DNA of 64,000 bases, taken from positions 1-64,000 of the forward strand of contig NZ_JARZAI010000024.1 of the NCBI RefSeq assembly GCF_029893355.1. The letters are read 5' to 3'. The DNA is from Kitasatospora sp. MAA4 (GTDB lineage Bacteria > Actinomycetota > Actinomycetes > Streptomycetales > Streptomycetaceae). Position 1 is the first letter of the stretch; the number at the start of each line of letters is the position of its first letter. Under the pieces are notes generated by a model, which was not told where the DNA came from, ran no database searches, and was given only the letters and a program-made list of their open reading frames with translations. This document shows positions 1 through 8,421 of this stretch, piece by piece. The translations under genes were made by a program, and so were the position numbers.

Positions 1-185
1 TCTGGCGTTGACTTTTGGCACGCTGTTGAGTTCTCAAGGAACGGACACTTCCTTCGAACTGCCTTCGCAGTATCTCCGGGCGCTTCGTTCGTTCTTCGAT
101 CAGCTTATCAGACTTGTTTCACCCCGTTTTACCGGAGTTTCACTTTCCCGACTCGCTTTGCCGCCCCTCTCGGTGCGACTCCGGA
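1..185 (-). promoter_or_regulatory. rRNA operon leader (pre-16S), reading off the left edge
   Basis: Read on the minus strand, positions 45-1 contain CCTTGAGAACTCAACAGC followed by GTGCCAAAAGTCAACGCC, the conserved stretch just before 16S rRNA in Streptomyces rrn operons (processing and antitermination region). The 16S gene itself must lie beyond the left edge. The region also has the A-rich, non-coding character of such leaders (GTAAAACGGGGTGAAAC near 122-140). The short plus-strand reading frames here are not genes. The identification rests on remembered leader sequence, not an alignment. Confidence 0.85.
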
Positions 186-215
186 ACTGTACGGGGATCC
201 GCCCGCCACAAGCAA
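186..215 (-). promoter_or_regulatory. Candidate rrn promoter
   Basis: On the minus strand TTGCTT (215-210) is followed after 18 bases by TACAGT (191-186), a plausible vegetative -35/-10 pair directly upstream of the rRNA leader. rrn operons of streptomycetes usually have several promoters, and others may lie within the leader. Confidence 0.4.
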
Positions 216-249
216 ATCGTCCCTCCCCGGACTCCCGGGAAGGGACGAT
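216..249 (-). terminator. Hairpin terminator after the threonine aldolase operon
   Basis: Inverted repeat with a 15-bp stem (one mismatch) and a 4-base ACTC loop, followed on the minus strand by a T-rich stretch (TTTGCTT). It sits 28 bases past the aldolase stop codon and would separate that operon from the rRNA operon downstream. Confidence 0.7.
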
Positions 250-276
250 CGGCACGTCAGAACAGGTACGACGACC

Positions 277-1350
277 CTAGGCCGTGCGTCCCATCTCCTC
301 CTTGATGGCTTCCGCGAAGGCGTCGATGTCCGCCTCCGTGGTGTCGAAAGCCGCCATCCAGCGGACCTCGCCGGTGTGCTCGTCCCAGAAGTAGAAGCGG
401 TACCGCTTCTGCAGCCGCTCGCTGACCTCGCGCGGGAGCAGCGCGAAGACGGCGTTGGCCTGGACCGGGCGGACGATCGTCACGCCGTCGATCCCGCGCA
501 CCGCCTCGGCGAGCCGGGTCGCCATCGCGTTGGCGTGGCCGGCGTTGCGCAGCCAGAGGTCACCGGTGAGCAGGGCCTCGAACTGCACGGAGACGAAGCG
601 CATCTTCGATGCGAGCTGCATCGACATCTTGCGCAGGTACTTGATGTTCCGGACCTTCTCCGGGTTGAGCACCACCACGACCTCGCCGAACAGCAGGCCG
701 TTCTTGGTGCCGCCGAAGGAGAGCACGTCCACCCCGGCGTCGGTGGTGAACTCGCGGAACGGCCGGCCCAGCGACGCGGCGGCGTTGGCCAGGCGCGAGC
801 CGTCCATGTGGACGAGCATGCCGCGCTCGTGCGCGTGCTCGCAGATGGCCCTGACCTCCTCCGGCGTGTAGAGGGTGCCGAGCTCGGTGCTCTGGGTGAT
901 CGAGACCGCCAGCGGCTGCGCGCGGTGCTCGTCGCCCCAGCCCCAGGCCTGCTGGTCGATCAGCTCGGGGCTGAGCTTGCCGTCCTCGGTGGGGATGGTG
1001 AGGAGCTTGATTCCGGCGACCTTCTCCGGCGCGCCGCACTCGTCCACGTTGATGTGCGCGCTGCCGGCCGCGATGACCGCGCCCCAGCGCGGCAGCAGGG
1101 CCTGGAGCGAGACCACGTTGGCGCCTGTCCCGTTGAAGACGGGGTAGGCCTCGGCCTGCGGGCCGAAGTGGGCGCGGAAGACGTCCTGGAGGTGCTCGGT
1201 GTACTGGTCCTCGCCGTACGCGACCTGGTGCCCGTCGTTGGCGAGGGCTATCGCGGCGAGGATCTCCGGGTGGACGCCGGCGTAGTTGTCGCTGGCGAAC
1301 CCGCGCACGGCGGGGTCGTGCCGCCGCTGCGCGTCCGTGGGGTGGGTCAT
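277..1350 (-). CDS. ltaE: Low-specificity L-threonine aldolase family protein (PLP)
   Basis: PLP-dependent fold-type I enzyme, 357 aa, expected to cleave L-threonine or related beta-hydroxy amino acids into glycine and an aldehyde. Visible are the N-terminal DNYAG motif, HMDGSR (about 181-186, with the Asp that contacts the PLP nitrogen) and SFGGTKNG with the Schiff-base lysine at K216. I chose the ATG at 1350 because it overlaps the stop of the preceding SDR gene as ATGA; an in-frame ATG at 1365 would add MADSP. It is the third gene of a tightly coupled operon with DUF6421 and an SDR, so its physiological substrate may be something other than threonine. Confidence 0.85.
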   Translation of the reverse strand: MTHPTDAQRRHDPAVRGFASDNYAGVHPEILAAIALANDGHQVAYGEDQYTEHLQDVFRAHFGPQAEAYPVFNGTGANVVSLQALLPRWGAVIAAGSAHINVDECGAPEKVAGIKLLTIPTEDGKLSPELIDQQAWGWGDEHRAQPLAVSITQSTELGTLYTPEEVRAICEHAHERGMLVHMDGSRLANAAASLGRPFREFTTDAGVDVLSFGGTKNGLLFGEVVVVLNPEKVRNIKYLRKMSMQLASKMRFVSVQFEALLTGDLWLRNAGHANAMATRLAEAVRGIDGVTIVRPVQANAVFALLPREVSERLQKRYRFYFWDEHTGEVRWMAAFDTTEADIDAFAEAIKEEMGRTA

Positions 1351-2090
1351 CGGGCTGTCAGCCACTGGTGCTGTCCGTTCAGTTCTGCCGCGGGGCGGGA
1401 CCAGAGGTCCGCCAGGGTGTCGGCCAATTCGGCGGTTTCGGTGTAGCCGGTGAACTTGGCCTCCGGCTTCTCGGCCCGCATCTCAGGACTGAGCAGGGCC
1501 TTGATCACCAGGATGACAGCCGCCGCGGTCGGGACGCCGTCCGCCTGGGTGGTCTCCTTCACGAAGGAGTTGGCCATCGCCAGGGTCCAGGCCTCGGTGG
1601 CGGCCTTGGCGGCCGCGTAGGCGGCGCCGCCCGAGGTGGGCTTGTGAGCAGCAGAAGCTGAGATCATCGCGAACCGGCCGGCCTCGCTGCGCAGCAGGGC
1701 TGGCTGGAAGGCGAGCGAGGTGTGCTGAAGCGTGCGGACCACGGTGTCGTGCAGGAAGTCCCAGTCGTCGATGCGCGACTCGTGGAACGACTTGGCGCCG
1801 CGCCAGCCGCCGACCAGGTGGAACAGGCCGTCGACCCGGCCGTGCTCGGCCTCCAGGTGGTCGGCCCAGTCGTGCACCTCCTGCGGGTCGAGCAGGTCGA
1901 TGACCTGCCCGCTGATCTTGGCGCCGGGGACGCCGACGCGTACCGCGGCGATCGCCGCGTCCAGGCGCCGCTGGTCGATGTCCGCGCCGATGACGGTCGC
2001 GCCGCCGGCCGCGAGGCGGCGAAGTGTGGCCTGGCCGGCCGGGCCACTGGCGCCGGCGACCGCGATGACCTTGCCGTCGAGAGTGCTCAT
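1347..2090 (-). CDS. SDR-family oxidoreductase
   Basis: Short-chain dehydrogenase/reductase, 247 aa. The N-terminal nucleotide-binding loop reads AGASGPAG (12-19), a variant of TGxxxGxG, followed by an acidic GADID strand end suggesting NAD(H). The active-site Ser and the YxxxK pair (AAYAAAKAA) are present. Its start overlaps the DUF6421 stop by 4 bases (ATGA) and its stop overlaps the aldolase start in the same way, so the three proteins are probably made in step. The substrate is not deducible from sequence. Confidence 0.85.
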   Translation of the reverse strand: MSTLDGKVIAVAGASGPAGQATLRRLAAGGATVIGADIDQRRLDAAIAAVRVGVPGAKISGQVIDLLDPQEVHDWADHLEAEHGRVDGLFHLVGGWRGAKSFHESRIDDWDFLHDTVVRTLQHTSLAFQPALLRSEAGRFAMISASAAHKPTSGGAAYAAAKAATEAWTLAMANSFVKETTQADGVPTAAAVILVIKALLSPEMRAEKPEAKFTGYTETAELADTLADLWSRPAAELNGQHQWLTAR

Positions 2091-3487
2091 GCGGCGACCT
2101 CCTGGATACCGGCGCCGGTGATGCCGGTGGTGGCGGCGATGACGCCGCTCAGCTTCTTGGACAGGGCTTCGAAGAACATGCTCAGCGGGAACTCGTCCGG
2201 CAGCACGGCGTCGCACAGGGCCTTGTTCAGCGCCTTGCCGTCGGCCGTCGCCAGCGGGAGGGCGGACGGCCCCTTTGCCCAGGTGGAGGCCGGGTGCGGG
2301 GTCAGGTACCGCGAGACCAGCTCGTAGGCGGCGATCCAGTGCGCGGTCTTGGGCCGGTCGATGCCGGCGCGGTAGAGCGCCTCGATCTCGCCGCAGAGCG
2401 CGTTGGTGACCTCGGCGACGCGGTCCCAGTCGATGCTCAGGCGGTTGTCGCGCCAGCGCAGCGCGTCGTGCTTGTGCAGGTAGGCGAAGAGCAGCTGGCC
2501 GCCGAGGCCGTCGTAGTTGCGCACCCGGTCGCCGGAGACGGGGAAGCGGAACATCCGGTCGAAGAGGATCGCGTACTGGACGTCGCGGCCCTGCTCGTAG
2601 CCCTCGGCCTCCAGGCGGACGGCCTCCTTGAAGGCGGTCAGGTCGCAGCGCAGCTCCTCGAGACCGTACATCCAGAACGGGCTGCGCTGCTTGATCATGA
2701 AGGGGTCGAACGGCAGGTCGCCGTGGCTGTGGGTGCGGTCGTGGACCAGGTCCCACAGGACGAAGGTCTGCTGCGAGCGCTGCTGGTCCTCCAGGAGCGC
2801 GGCGGCGTCCGCGGGGATCTCCAGGCCGAGGGTGGCGACGGCGGAGGTGGTGACGGCGCGGAAGCGGGCGGCCTCGCGGTCGCAGAAGATGCCGCCCCAG
2901 GTGAAGCGCTCGGGGGCCTTGCGGACGGCGACGGTCTCGGGGAAGAGCACCGCGGAGTTGGTGTCGTACCCGGCCGTGAAGTCCGTGAAGGTGATCGGGA
3001 CGAACATCGGGTTGTCGAAGCGGGTCCGCTCCAGCTCGGCCAGCCAGTCCGGCCAGACCACGCTCAGCAGGACGGCCTCCAGGTTGCGGTCCGGGTTGCC
3101 GTTCTGCGTGTACATCGGGAAGACGACCAGGTGGTCGAGACCGTCGACTCTCTCGGCCGCGGGCTGGAAGGCCAGCAGCGAGTCCAGGAAGTCGGGCTCG
3201 CGGTACCCGGTGTCGGCCCACTTGCGCAGGTCGGCCTGGACAGCCTCCAGGTAGGCCGCGTCGTGCGGGAAGTGCGGCGCCAGCTCGCGGACGGCCTCCA
3301 GGACGGTGCTGACCAGCGGGTCGACGGTGTGCCGCTGGACGGCGGCGAGGTCGATCGAGCCGTCCTTGGACTGGAGCGGGCGCAGCGCCTCGACGGCCTG
3401 CTTCAGCCGCTGCCAGGCGGGGTGGTCCTTGGAGAAGGCCGCTGGGAGGTCGGTCGCCCCAGCCAGCCTCGGCGAAAGATTCTGCAC
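2087..3487 (-). CDS. DUF6421 family protein
   Basis: A 466-aa cytosolic protein of unknown function (DUF6421), starting at a GTG. No signal peptide, membrane segment or known catalytic motif is visible. The sequence is rich in conserved-looking Trp, His and Asp (FVLWDLVHDRTHSHGDLPFD, MYGLEELRCDL), which suggests an enzyme. It is the first gene of the coupled operon DUF6421-SDR-LtaE, an arrangement I recall as conserved in streptomycetes. Neighbours that act on alcohols and beta-hydroxy amino acids suggest a role in the same small-molecule pathway; this is inference. Confidence 0.75.
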   Translation of the reverse strand: MQNLSPRLAGATDLPAAFSKDHPAWQRLKQAVEALRPLQSKDGSIDLAAVQRHTVDPLVSTVLEAVRELAPHFPHDAAYLEAVQADLRKWADTGYREPDFLDSLLAFQPAAERVDGLDHLVVFPMYTQNGNPDRNLEAVLLSVVWPDWLAELERTRFDNPMFVPITFTDFTAGYDTNSAVLFPETVAVRKAPERFTWGGIFCDREAARFRAVTTSAVATLGLEIPADAAALLEDQQRSQQTFVLWDLVHDRTHSHGDLPFDPFMIKQRSPFWMYGLEELRCDLTAFKEAVRLEAEGYEQGRDVQYAILFDRMFRFPVSGDRVRNYDGLGGQLLFAYLHKHDALRWRDNRLSIDWDRVAEVTNALCGEIEALYRAGIDRPKTAHWIAAYELVSRYLTPHPASTWAKGPSALPLATADGKALNKALCDAVLPDEFPLSMFFEALSKKLSGVIAATTGITGAGIQEVAA

Positions 3488-3526
3488 AGGAGACCTACTT
3501 CCACAGGAGTAACTGAATCAAGGACA

Positions 3527-3555
3527 CGATAAGGACGAAAGGTTCTCCTGTTCAA
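3527..3555 (-). promoter_or_regulatory. Candidate promoter of the DUF6421 operon
   Basis: Minus strand TTGAAC (3555-3550), 17-base spacer, TTATCG (3532-3527), about 40 bases upstream of the GTG start. The remainder of the 3488-3791 gap shows no gene. Confidence 0.4.
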
Positions 3556-3791
3556 GTCGTGTTCTGTGAGAAATTCTGTACGCAGCGTGTCGTCCACCGG
3601 GAAGCCTTCCGGTCGTCGGCCTCCCCTCCCCCTCTCCGAGTGAACCCGCCGGACCTGCCCCTCGCCAGGCGTGCAACGGGCTGCGCGCTGAACGGCGCAC
3701 CTCCGTACGCCCCTGTGCGCGCCCTGCTGGCGGGGCCGCCGAGCGGTGATCGTGGTCGGTATCCCCGTACCGGCGGCGAAGAGGGGGGCCG

Positions 3792-4394
3792 ATGTACGGA
3801 CCAGCCGTTCTCAGCTGGTTGCTCGCGGCGGTGGCCGCCGTCGCCGGAGGGCTCTGCCTGCTCCGGATGCGCGCGACGGCCGCCGGCCGAGCCGCGCCCG
3901 GGACCGGGGGTCCGGACGGACTGGGTCGCGAGTCCGACGCGGCGGAGGCCGCGATGGGCCTGGGCATGGCCGCGATGATCGCGGCCGGCGACCGTCTGCC
4001 ACCGCCCCTGTGGGCCTGGCTCTTCGGGCTGCTGGCCGCCGTCTCCCTGCTGGCCGCGGCCGGTGGCGGGACGGCCCGGGTGCGGGCGCACCGCCTGCAC
4101 CACAGCGTCGGGGCGGTGGCCATGGTCTACATGACACTGGCGATGGGCAGCGGACGCCCGCACCCGGGCATGGCGATGCCGATGGGCGCAGCGGTCGGCC
4201 TGCCGGCGGTCACCGGCCTGCTGCTGCTCTACTTCGGCGGCTACGCGCTCTGGACGGGCAGCCGTCTGCTCACCGTGACCGGCCAGCACCACGGCGCCGG
4301 GCCGGCGGGCTCCCTGCTCGGCGCCGGCGGCCTCCCCAAGGCGTGCCGACTCGCGATGGGCGTCGGGATGTTCGCCATGCTGCTGACCCTCTGA
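3792..4394 (+). CDS. DUF5134 domain membrane protein
   Basis: Small membrane protein of 200 aa with about five hydrophobic segments (roughly 5-24, 70-90, 107-117, 132-150, 185-200) and a Met/His-rich stretch (GSGRPHPGMAMPMG near 118-131) that resembles a metal-contacting loop. The pattern fits the DUF5134 family of actinobacteria. The start has a strong ribosome binding site (AGAGGGGG). It is followed 130 bases later by an M56 peptidase, a pairing I recall from other streptomycetes. The function is unknown; copper handling is conceivable from composition only. Confidence 0.7.
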   Translation: MYGPAVLSWLLAAVAAVAGGLCLLRMRATAAGRAAPGTGGPDGLGRESDAAEAAMGLGMAAMIAAGDRLPPPLWAWLFGLLAAVSLLAAAGGGTARVRAHRLHHSVGAVAMVYMTLAMGSGRPHPGMAMPMGAAVGLPAVTGLLLLYFGGYALWTGSRLLTVTGQHHGAGPAGSLLGAGGLPKACRLAMGVGMFAMLLTL

Positions 4395-4524
4395 CAAGCG
4401 CAGGGCGGATGCCGGTGCGTGGCGTTGGTCACTGCGGCGTTGAAGCGGTTCCACGGCGCCCGCGGAGCGCCTAGGTTGAGCCGCAGCGTTACTTGCGCCT
4501 TCTCTCCCCTGGGGAGCCCCTGCC

Positions 4525-5475
4525 ATGACGGCCCTGCTCGGCCTGCTGCTGCTCGGTGTGCTGCTGTCCACCGCCGGGCCGGCCGTGCTGGCGCGTGCCC
4601 GCTGGGCCGAGCGCGAACCCGTCCTCGCCCTGTTGGTCTGGCAGTGCCTGGTGGTGGCCGTCCTGCTGTGCTGCGTGCTCAGCCTGCTGCTGGCCGTCTC
4701 GGCGGCGCTGCCGCAGGTGCGCTCGCTCTTCTTCTCGGGCGCCCCGCACGGGGTGGAGGCCGCCTACGGGCTGGCCGGGGCCGAAGGCTGGGGCCGGTTC
4801 TGCGCGGCACTGCTGGCGCTCGGCGGGCTGCGGACCGCGCTCTCGCTGCGCCGGGAGGTCCGCTCGGCACGAGCGTTGCGCGACCACCGGCACGCCGAGC
4901 TGTCGCACCGCGCACCGGAGTTGCCGGCCGGCATCGGCGCGCTGCCCACTGAACGCGAGCGGCTCATCGTGCTGGAGAGTCTGCGGCCCGAGGCGTGGTC
5001 CCTGCCGGGGCCGGGCGCCCGGCTGGTGGTCACCACCGGCGCGCTGCACCGGTTGTCGGACCGGGAGTTGGCGGCCGTCCTGAGCCATGAGCGCGGCCAT
5101 GTCCGGGCCCGGCACCACTGGCTCTCGCAGTGCGCCCAGGCGCTGGCGGCCGGCTTCCCCGGGGTCGGGGTGTTCAGCGCCTTCCGGGACCAGGTGGGCG
5201 AGTTGGTGGAGCTGGCGGCGGACGACCGGGCCGCCCGCCGGCACGGGCGGCTGACCACAGCCCTGGCGATGGTCGAACTGAACGCCGAGCGGGGGGTGTT
5301 CGAGCTCTCCTGCCCCGGGCAACTGGCCCAGGCCCCGCGCCGGGTGGACCGGCTGCTGGCCGGCGAGCCGCGACTGACGGCGCTGCGGCGGCTGCGGCTG
5401 ACGGTGGTCGGGCTGGCGGCGCCGGCCGCGGTGGTGCTGCTCGCGGTGGCGCCGGGGCTCAGCGCGCTGCACTGA
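4525..5475 (+). CDS. M56-family integral membrane zinc metallopeptidase (BlaR1-like)
   Basis: A 316-aa membrane protein with N-terminal transmembrane segments (about 2-20, 35-60, 90-105) and a cytosolic gluzincin domain carrying HERGH at 188-192, the HExxH zinc motif. ELVELAADDRAAR further on supplies the third ligand region. A hydrophobic C-terminus (VVGLAAPAAVVLLAVAPGL) ends the protein. BlaR1/MecR1-type proteins cleave regulators upon signal sensing; here the extracellular sensor domain is missing and no BlaI-type repressor is adjacent, so the partner is unknown. Confidence 0.82.
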   Translation: MTALLGLLLLGVLLSTAGPAVLARARWAEREPVLALLVWQCLVVAVLLCCVLSLLLAVSAALPQVRSLFFSGAPHGVEAAYGLAGAEGWGRFCAALLALGGLRTALSLRREVRSARALRDHRHAELSHRAPELPAGIGALPTERERLIVLESLRPEAWSLPGPGARLVVTTGALHRLSDRELAAVLSHERGHVRARHHWLSQCAQALAAGFPGVGVFSAFRDQVGELVELAADDRAARRHGRLTTALAMVELNAERGVFELSCPGQLAQAPRRVDRLLAGEPRLTALRRLRLTVVGLAAPAAVVLLAVAPGLSALH

Positions 5476-5491
5476 GCAGCCGCAGCTGTTC

Positions 5492-5905
5492 TCAGGTGGG
5501 CTGACGGGCTGTCAGCGTCCGTTCCAGGACCGCGCGGTGGAGCGGACGGGCGGCCTCGTAGCGCTCGCGCCCGGCGTCCGACAGTGAGACGTAGATGCCG
5601 CGCCGGTCCAGCTGGCACATCACCCGCTCGACCAGTCCGGCCTTCTCCAGCCGGCCGATCAGCCGGGAGAGCGCGCTCTGGCTGAGGTGCACCGTCTCGG
5701 CGAGCTCCTGGACGCGCAGGTTCGCGCCGTCCTGGCCGGGCACCGCCTCGGCGAGCCGTTCCAGCACCTCGAACTCGCTCATGCCCAGGCCGTGGTGCTC
5801 GCCCAGCTCGCGATCGAGCGCACAGGTGGTGGCCGCGTGGCGGGCCAGCAGGTCACGCCACTCGCAGACCAGGGAAGCCGTCTCAGCCGAGTCAGGTGTA
5901 GACAC
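5492..5905 (-). CDS. MarR-family transcriptional regulator
   Basis: Winged-helix regulator of 137 aa starting at GTG. The recognition-helix region LAETVHLSQSALSRLIGRLE (about 68-87) is followed by the wing LDRRGIYVSLSDAG, the usual MarR signature. It is divergent from a DHA2 exporter across an 86-base gap with two ACATGCATG-type sites, so it most likely represses the exporter and itself, released by a small-molecule ligand. Confidence 0.88.
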   Translation of the reverse strand: MSTPDSAETASLVCEWRDLLARHAATTCALDRELGEHHGLGMSEFEVLERLAEAVPGQDGANLRVQELAETVHLSQSALSRLIGRLEKAGLVERVMCQLDRRGIYVSLSDAGRERYEAARPLHRAVLERTLTARQPT

Positions 5906-5918
5906 ATCCGCATGCTAC

Positions 5919-5980
5919 CACATGCATGAGCACTATATGTGTTCACATTATAGTTACTTGCATTGAGTGCACATGCATGT
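5919..5980. promoter_or_regulatory. Divergent MarR/MFS promoter with paired ACATGCATG operators
   Basis: ACATGCATGT at 5971-5980 is a perfect palindrome just before the exporter start. A second copy of the core, CACATGCATG, lies at 5919-5928 next to the MarR start. The two are 52 bases apart, close to five helical turns. The AT-rich sequence between them (CACTATATG, CATTATAG) would hold both promoters. The MarR dimer is the obvious candidate to bind. Confidence 0.55.
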
Positions 5981-5991
5981 AATCTCTGCCC

Positions 5992-7551
5992 ATGACCACA
6001 GCGCCGCTCGACGGAACAACCACGCGCCCGCACCGACCTGTTGACGAACCATCCGGCCCGCAACGCTGGAGCCCACGGCTCTGGGGCACCCTCATCGTTC
6101 TCTGCACCGCCCTCTTCCTGGACGCGCTGGACGTCTCGATGGTCGGCGTCGCACTGCCGTCCATCGGTACCAGCCTCAGGCTCTCCACCTCCACCCTGCA
6201 GTGGGTGGTCAGCGGCTACGTGCTCGGCTACGGCGGGCTGCTGCTGCTCGGCGGACGCGCGGCGGACCTGCTGGGCCGGCGCCGGGTCTTCCTGCTCGCC
6301 CTCGGCGTCTTCGCCGCCGCCTCGCTGCTCGGCGGCCTGGTCGACAACGGCGGCCTGCTGATCGCGGCCCGCTTCCTCAAGGGCGTCAGCGCCGCGTTCA
6401 CCGCACCGGCCGGCCTCTCCATCATCACCACCACGTTCGCCGAGGGCCCGGCCCGCAACCGCGCGCTGTCGATCTACACCACCTGCGGCGCGAGCGGCTT
6501 CTCGCTCGGCCTGGTGCTCAGCGGCCTGCTCACCTCGGCCGGCTGGCGCTGGACCTTCCTGAGCCCCGTCCCGGTCGCGCTGATCGCGCTGGTCTTCGCG
6601 ATCCGGCTGATCCCCCGCCCCAAGGCCGCCGAGCGCGGCTCCGGCGGCTACGACGTGGCCGGGGCGATCACCGGCACCGGCGCACTCCTGCTGCTGGTGT
6701 TCACCGTCACCGAGGCGCAGAGCGCCGGGTGGGCGAGCCTGCGGACGATCGGCTCGCTGGTGGTGGTGGCCGTGCTGGGCGCGGCCTTCCTGCTGATCGA
6801 GACGCGCACCGCGCACCCGCTGGTGCGGCTCGGGATCTTCCGCAACGGCAGCGTGGCCCGGGCCAACGTGGCCGGTCTCACGATCATGGGCAGCTACGCG
6901 GGCTTCCAGTTCATCGCCACCCTCTACCTCCAGCGGCTGCTCGGCTGGTCGGCCCTGGAGATGGCCTTCGCCTTCCTGCCCACCGGCGCGCTGGTCGCGC
7001 TCTCCGCCCCCAGGATGGGCGCCATCGTCGACCGCTTCGGGACCAGCAGGCTGCTGCCCGCCGGATCGCTCGCCCTGCTCCTCGGGTACGCGCTCTTCCT
7101 GCGAATGGACGCGCACAGCTCCTTCCTGGTCCTGGTGCTGCCCAGCATGCTGCTGCTCGGCATCGGCTTCGCGCTGGCCTTCCCGTCGGCGAACATCGCG
7201 GCCACCGACGGGGTGGCCGACGACGAGCAGGGGCTGGCCTCGGGGTTGGTCAACACCGCCTTCCAGGTGGGCAGCGCCCTGGTGCTCGCGGCTGCCACCG
7301 CCGTCATCACGGCCGGCAGCCACGGCGGGACCAGCCCGCAGGCCCAACTCGCCGGCTACCGCCCCGCCTTGCTGCTGGTCACCGGCGTCGCGCTGATCGG
7401 CGTGAGCGTCACGGCGATTGGTGCCGTGCTGGACCGCCGGCGGGCCGCGGCCGTCCCGACCGCCGCGGTGCCCGACTACGACTACAGCCGGGCCGCCGGC
7501 CCCGGCACGCCGCAGGCCGCGCCGCTCGCCGAGGCGGCGGACCGGGTCTGA
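5992..7551 (+). CDS. MFS drug exporter, DHA2 family (14 TM)
   Basis: A 519-aa major facilitator with about 14 hydrophobic segments. Segment 1 has LDALDVSMVGVALPSI, the DHA2 motif; GGRAADLLGRRRVF is the cytoplasmic loop 2-3 motif A; WRWTFL lies after segment 5. The family exports drugs or endogenous antibiotics by proton antiport. Its control by the divergent MarR protein fits an efflux role. The downstream TetR gene (218 bases on) has its own promoter and may or may not act on it. Confidence 0.9.
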   Translation: MTTAPLDGTTTRPHRPVDEPSGPQRWSPRLWGTLIVLCTALFLDALDVSMVGVALPSIGTSLRLSTSTLQWVVSGYVLGYGGLLLLGGRAADLLGRRRVFLLALGVFAAASLLGGLVDNGGLLIAARFLKGVSAAFTAPAGLSIITTTFAEGPARNRALSIYTTCGASGFSLGLVLSGLLTSAGWRWTFLSPVPVALIALVFAIRLIPRPKAAERGSGGYDVAGAITGTGALLLLVFTVTEAQSAGWASLRTIGSLVVVAVLGAAFLLIETRTAHPLVRLGIFRNGSVARANVAGLTIMGSYAGFQFIATLYLQRLLGWSALEMAFAFLPTGALVALSAPRMGAIVDRFGTSRLLPAGSLALLLGYALFLRMDAHSSFLVLVLPSMLLLGIGFALAFPSANIAATDGVADDEQGLASGLVNTAFQVGSALVLAAATAVITAGSHGGTSPQAQLAGYRPALLLVTGVALIGVSVTAIGAVLDRRRAAAVPTAAVPDYDYSRAAGPGTPQAAPLAEAADRV

Positions 7552-7729
7552 CCCGTCCGCGTCGGGACCGCGTACGTCGTGCCGGCGCCCGCCGGGCAGC
7601 CCCCTGCGCTGCCCGGCGGGCGGCGGACTCACCAGTCCCCCCGCGCTGGTGAGGCCGCTGCCGGCTCCGTACCGGGCCGGCGCATGCTCCCAAAACGGGC
7701 GAATGCCATCGGCAGCCCGCTTCGAGAAG

Positions 7730-7749
7730 TATATTGGCCTGGAGCCAAT
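7730..7749 (+). promoter_or_regulatory. Candidate TetR autoregulatory operator overlapping a -10 element
   Basis: ATTGGC (7733-7738), 5-base spacer, GCCAAT (7744-7749) is a perfect inverted repeat that overlaps TATATT (7730-7735), 20 bases before the TetR start. The arrangement is typical of self-repressing TetR genes. The rest of the 7552-7769 gap is GC-rich and shows no gene. Confidence 0.45.
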
Positions 7750-7769
7750 CAACGTACGGAGCTGACACG

Positions 7770-8408
7770 ATGGCACCTCGCGGGGAATCGGTCAACGAGG
7801 AGATGCGCCGTCGCTCACGTGTACGCATCATGCGGGCCACTGTGGACCTCGTGGACCAGCGCGGATACGCCGCCACGACGCTCGCGGACATCGCCGAGGA
7901 GGCCGGACTCGCCCGCGGCCTGGTGTCGTACTACTTCGAGGGCAAGCGGCTGCTGATGCAGGCGGCGACCCACCGGCTGATGCACCTTCGGCTGGCCGAG
8001 GAGCTGGGCAGGCTGGCGCCGAACGCCGCCGCCCGCGAGCGGCTGGCCTGCGTGATCGACACCGTGCTCAACCTGGCGATGGACCACCCGCGGGTGATGC
8101 GCTCGCACCTCGCGCTGATCCTGGACCCCGATGTCGGGGGCTTCGTCCAGGATCCCGAGCAGCAGCAGCTCGGCGCGATCCTGCAGGACGTCCTGGCGGG
8201 TTGGGGCGTGGCCGAACCGGCCGCCGAACACGCGCTGCTGCGCAGTGCGTTGATGGGCGCCTGCATCGGCCTGCTGCTGCCGGGGGCGCCGACGGCGCTG
8301 CCGCCGATCCGGGCCGACCTGTTCGCCCGCTACGGCCTCGCCTGGGAGCTGGGCACGCCCCCGCAGCCGCAGGCGCCGCCCCGGCCGCAGCTGGCGCCCT
8401 GGCCGTAG
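7770..8408 (+). CDS. TetR-family transcriptional regulator
   Basis: A 212-aa regulator. The helix-turn-helix reads TTLADIAEEAGLARGLVSYYF (about 36-56), followed by the TetR-typical GKRLLM. The C-terminal ligand domain is about 65-190, then a Pro/Gln-rich tail. I chose the ATG at 7770, preceded by GGAG at 6-9 bases; an in-frame ATG at 7734 lies inside the putative operator. The ligand is unknown. Confidence 0.85.
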   Translation: MAPRGESVNEEMRRRSRVRIMRATVDLVDQRGYAATTLADIAEEAGLARGLVSYYFEGKRLLMQAATHRLMHLRLAEELGRLAPNAAARERLACVIDTVLNLAMDHPRVMRSHLALILDPDVGGFVQDPEQQQLGAILQDVLAGWGVAEPAAEHALLRSALMGACIGLLLPGAPTALPPIRADLFARYGLAWELGTPPQPQAPPRPQLAPWP

Positions 8409-8421
8409 CGGCCAGGGGCCG

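Noticed and set aside
376..1446. Long plus-strand open frame (356 codons)
   Set aside because: Antisense to the threonine aldolase; composition rich in Val-Glu-His-Arg typical of the reverse strand of GC-rich genes, no ribosome binding site.
1347..3221. Apparent 624-codon fusion ending in the SDR
   Set aside because: The first part is DUF6421 in another frame; the SDR starts at 2090.
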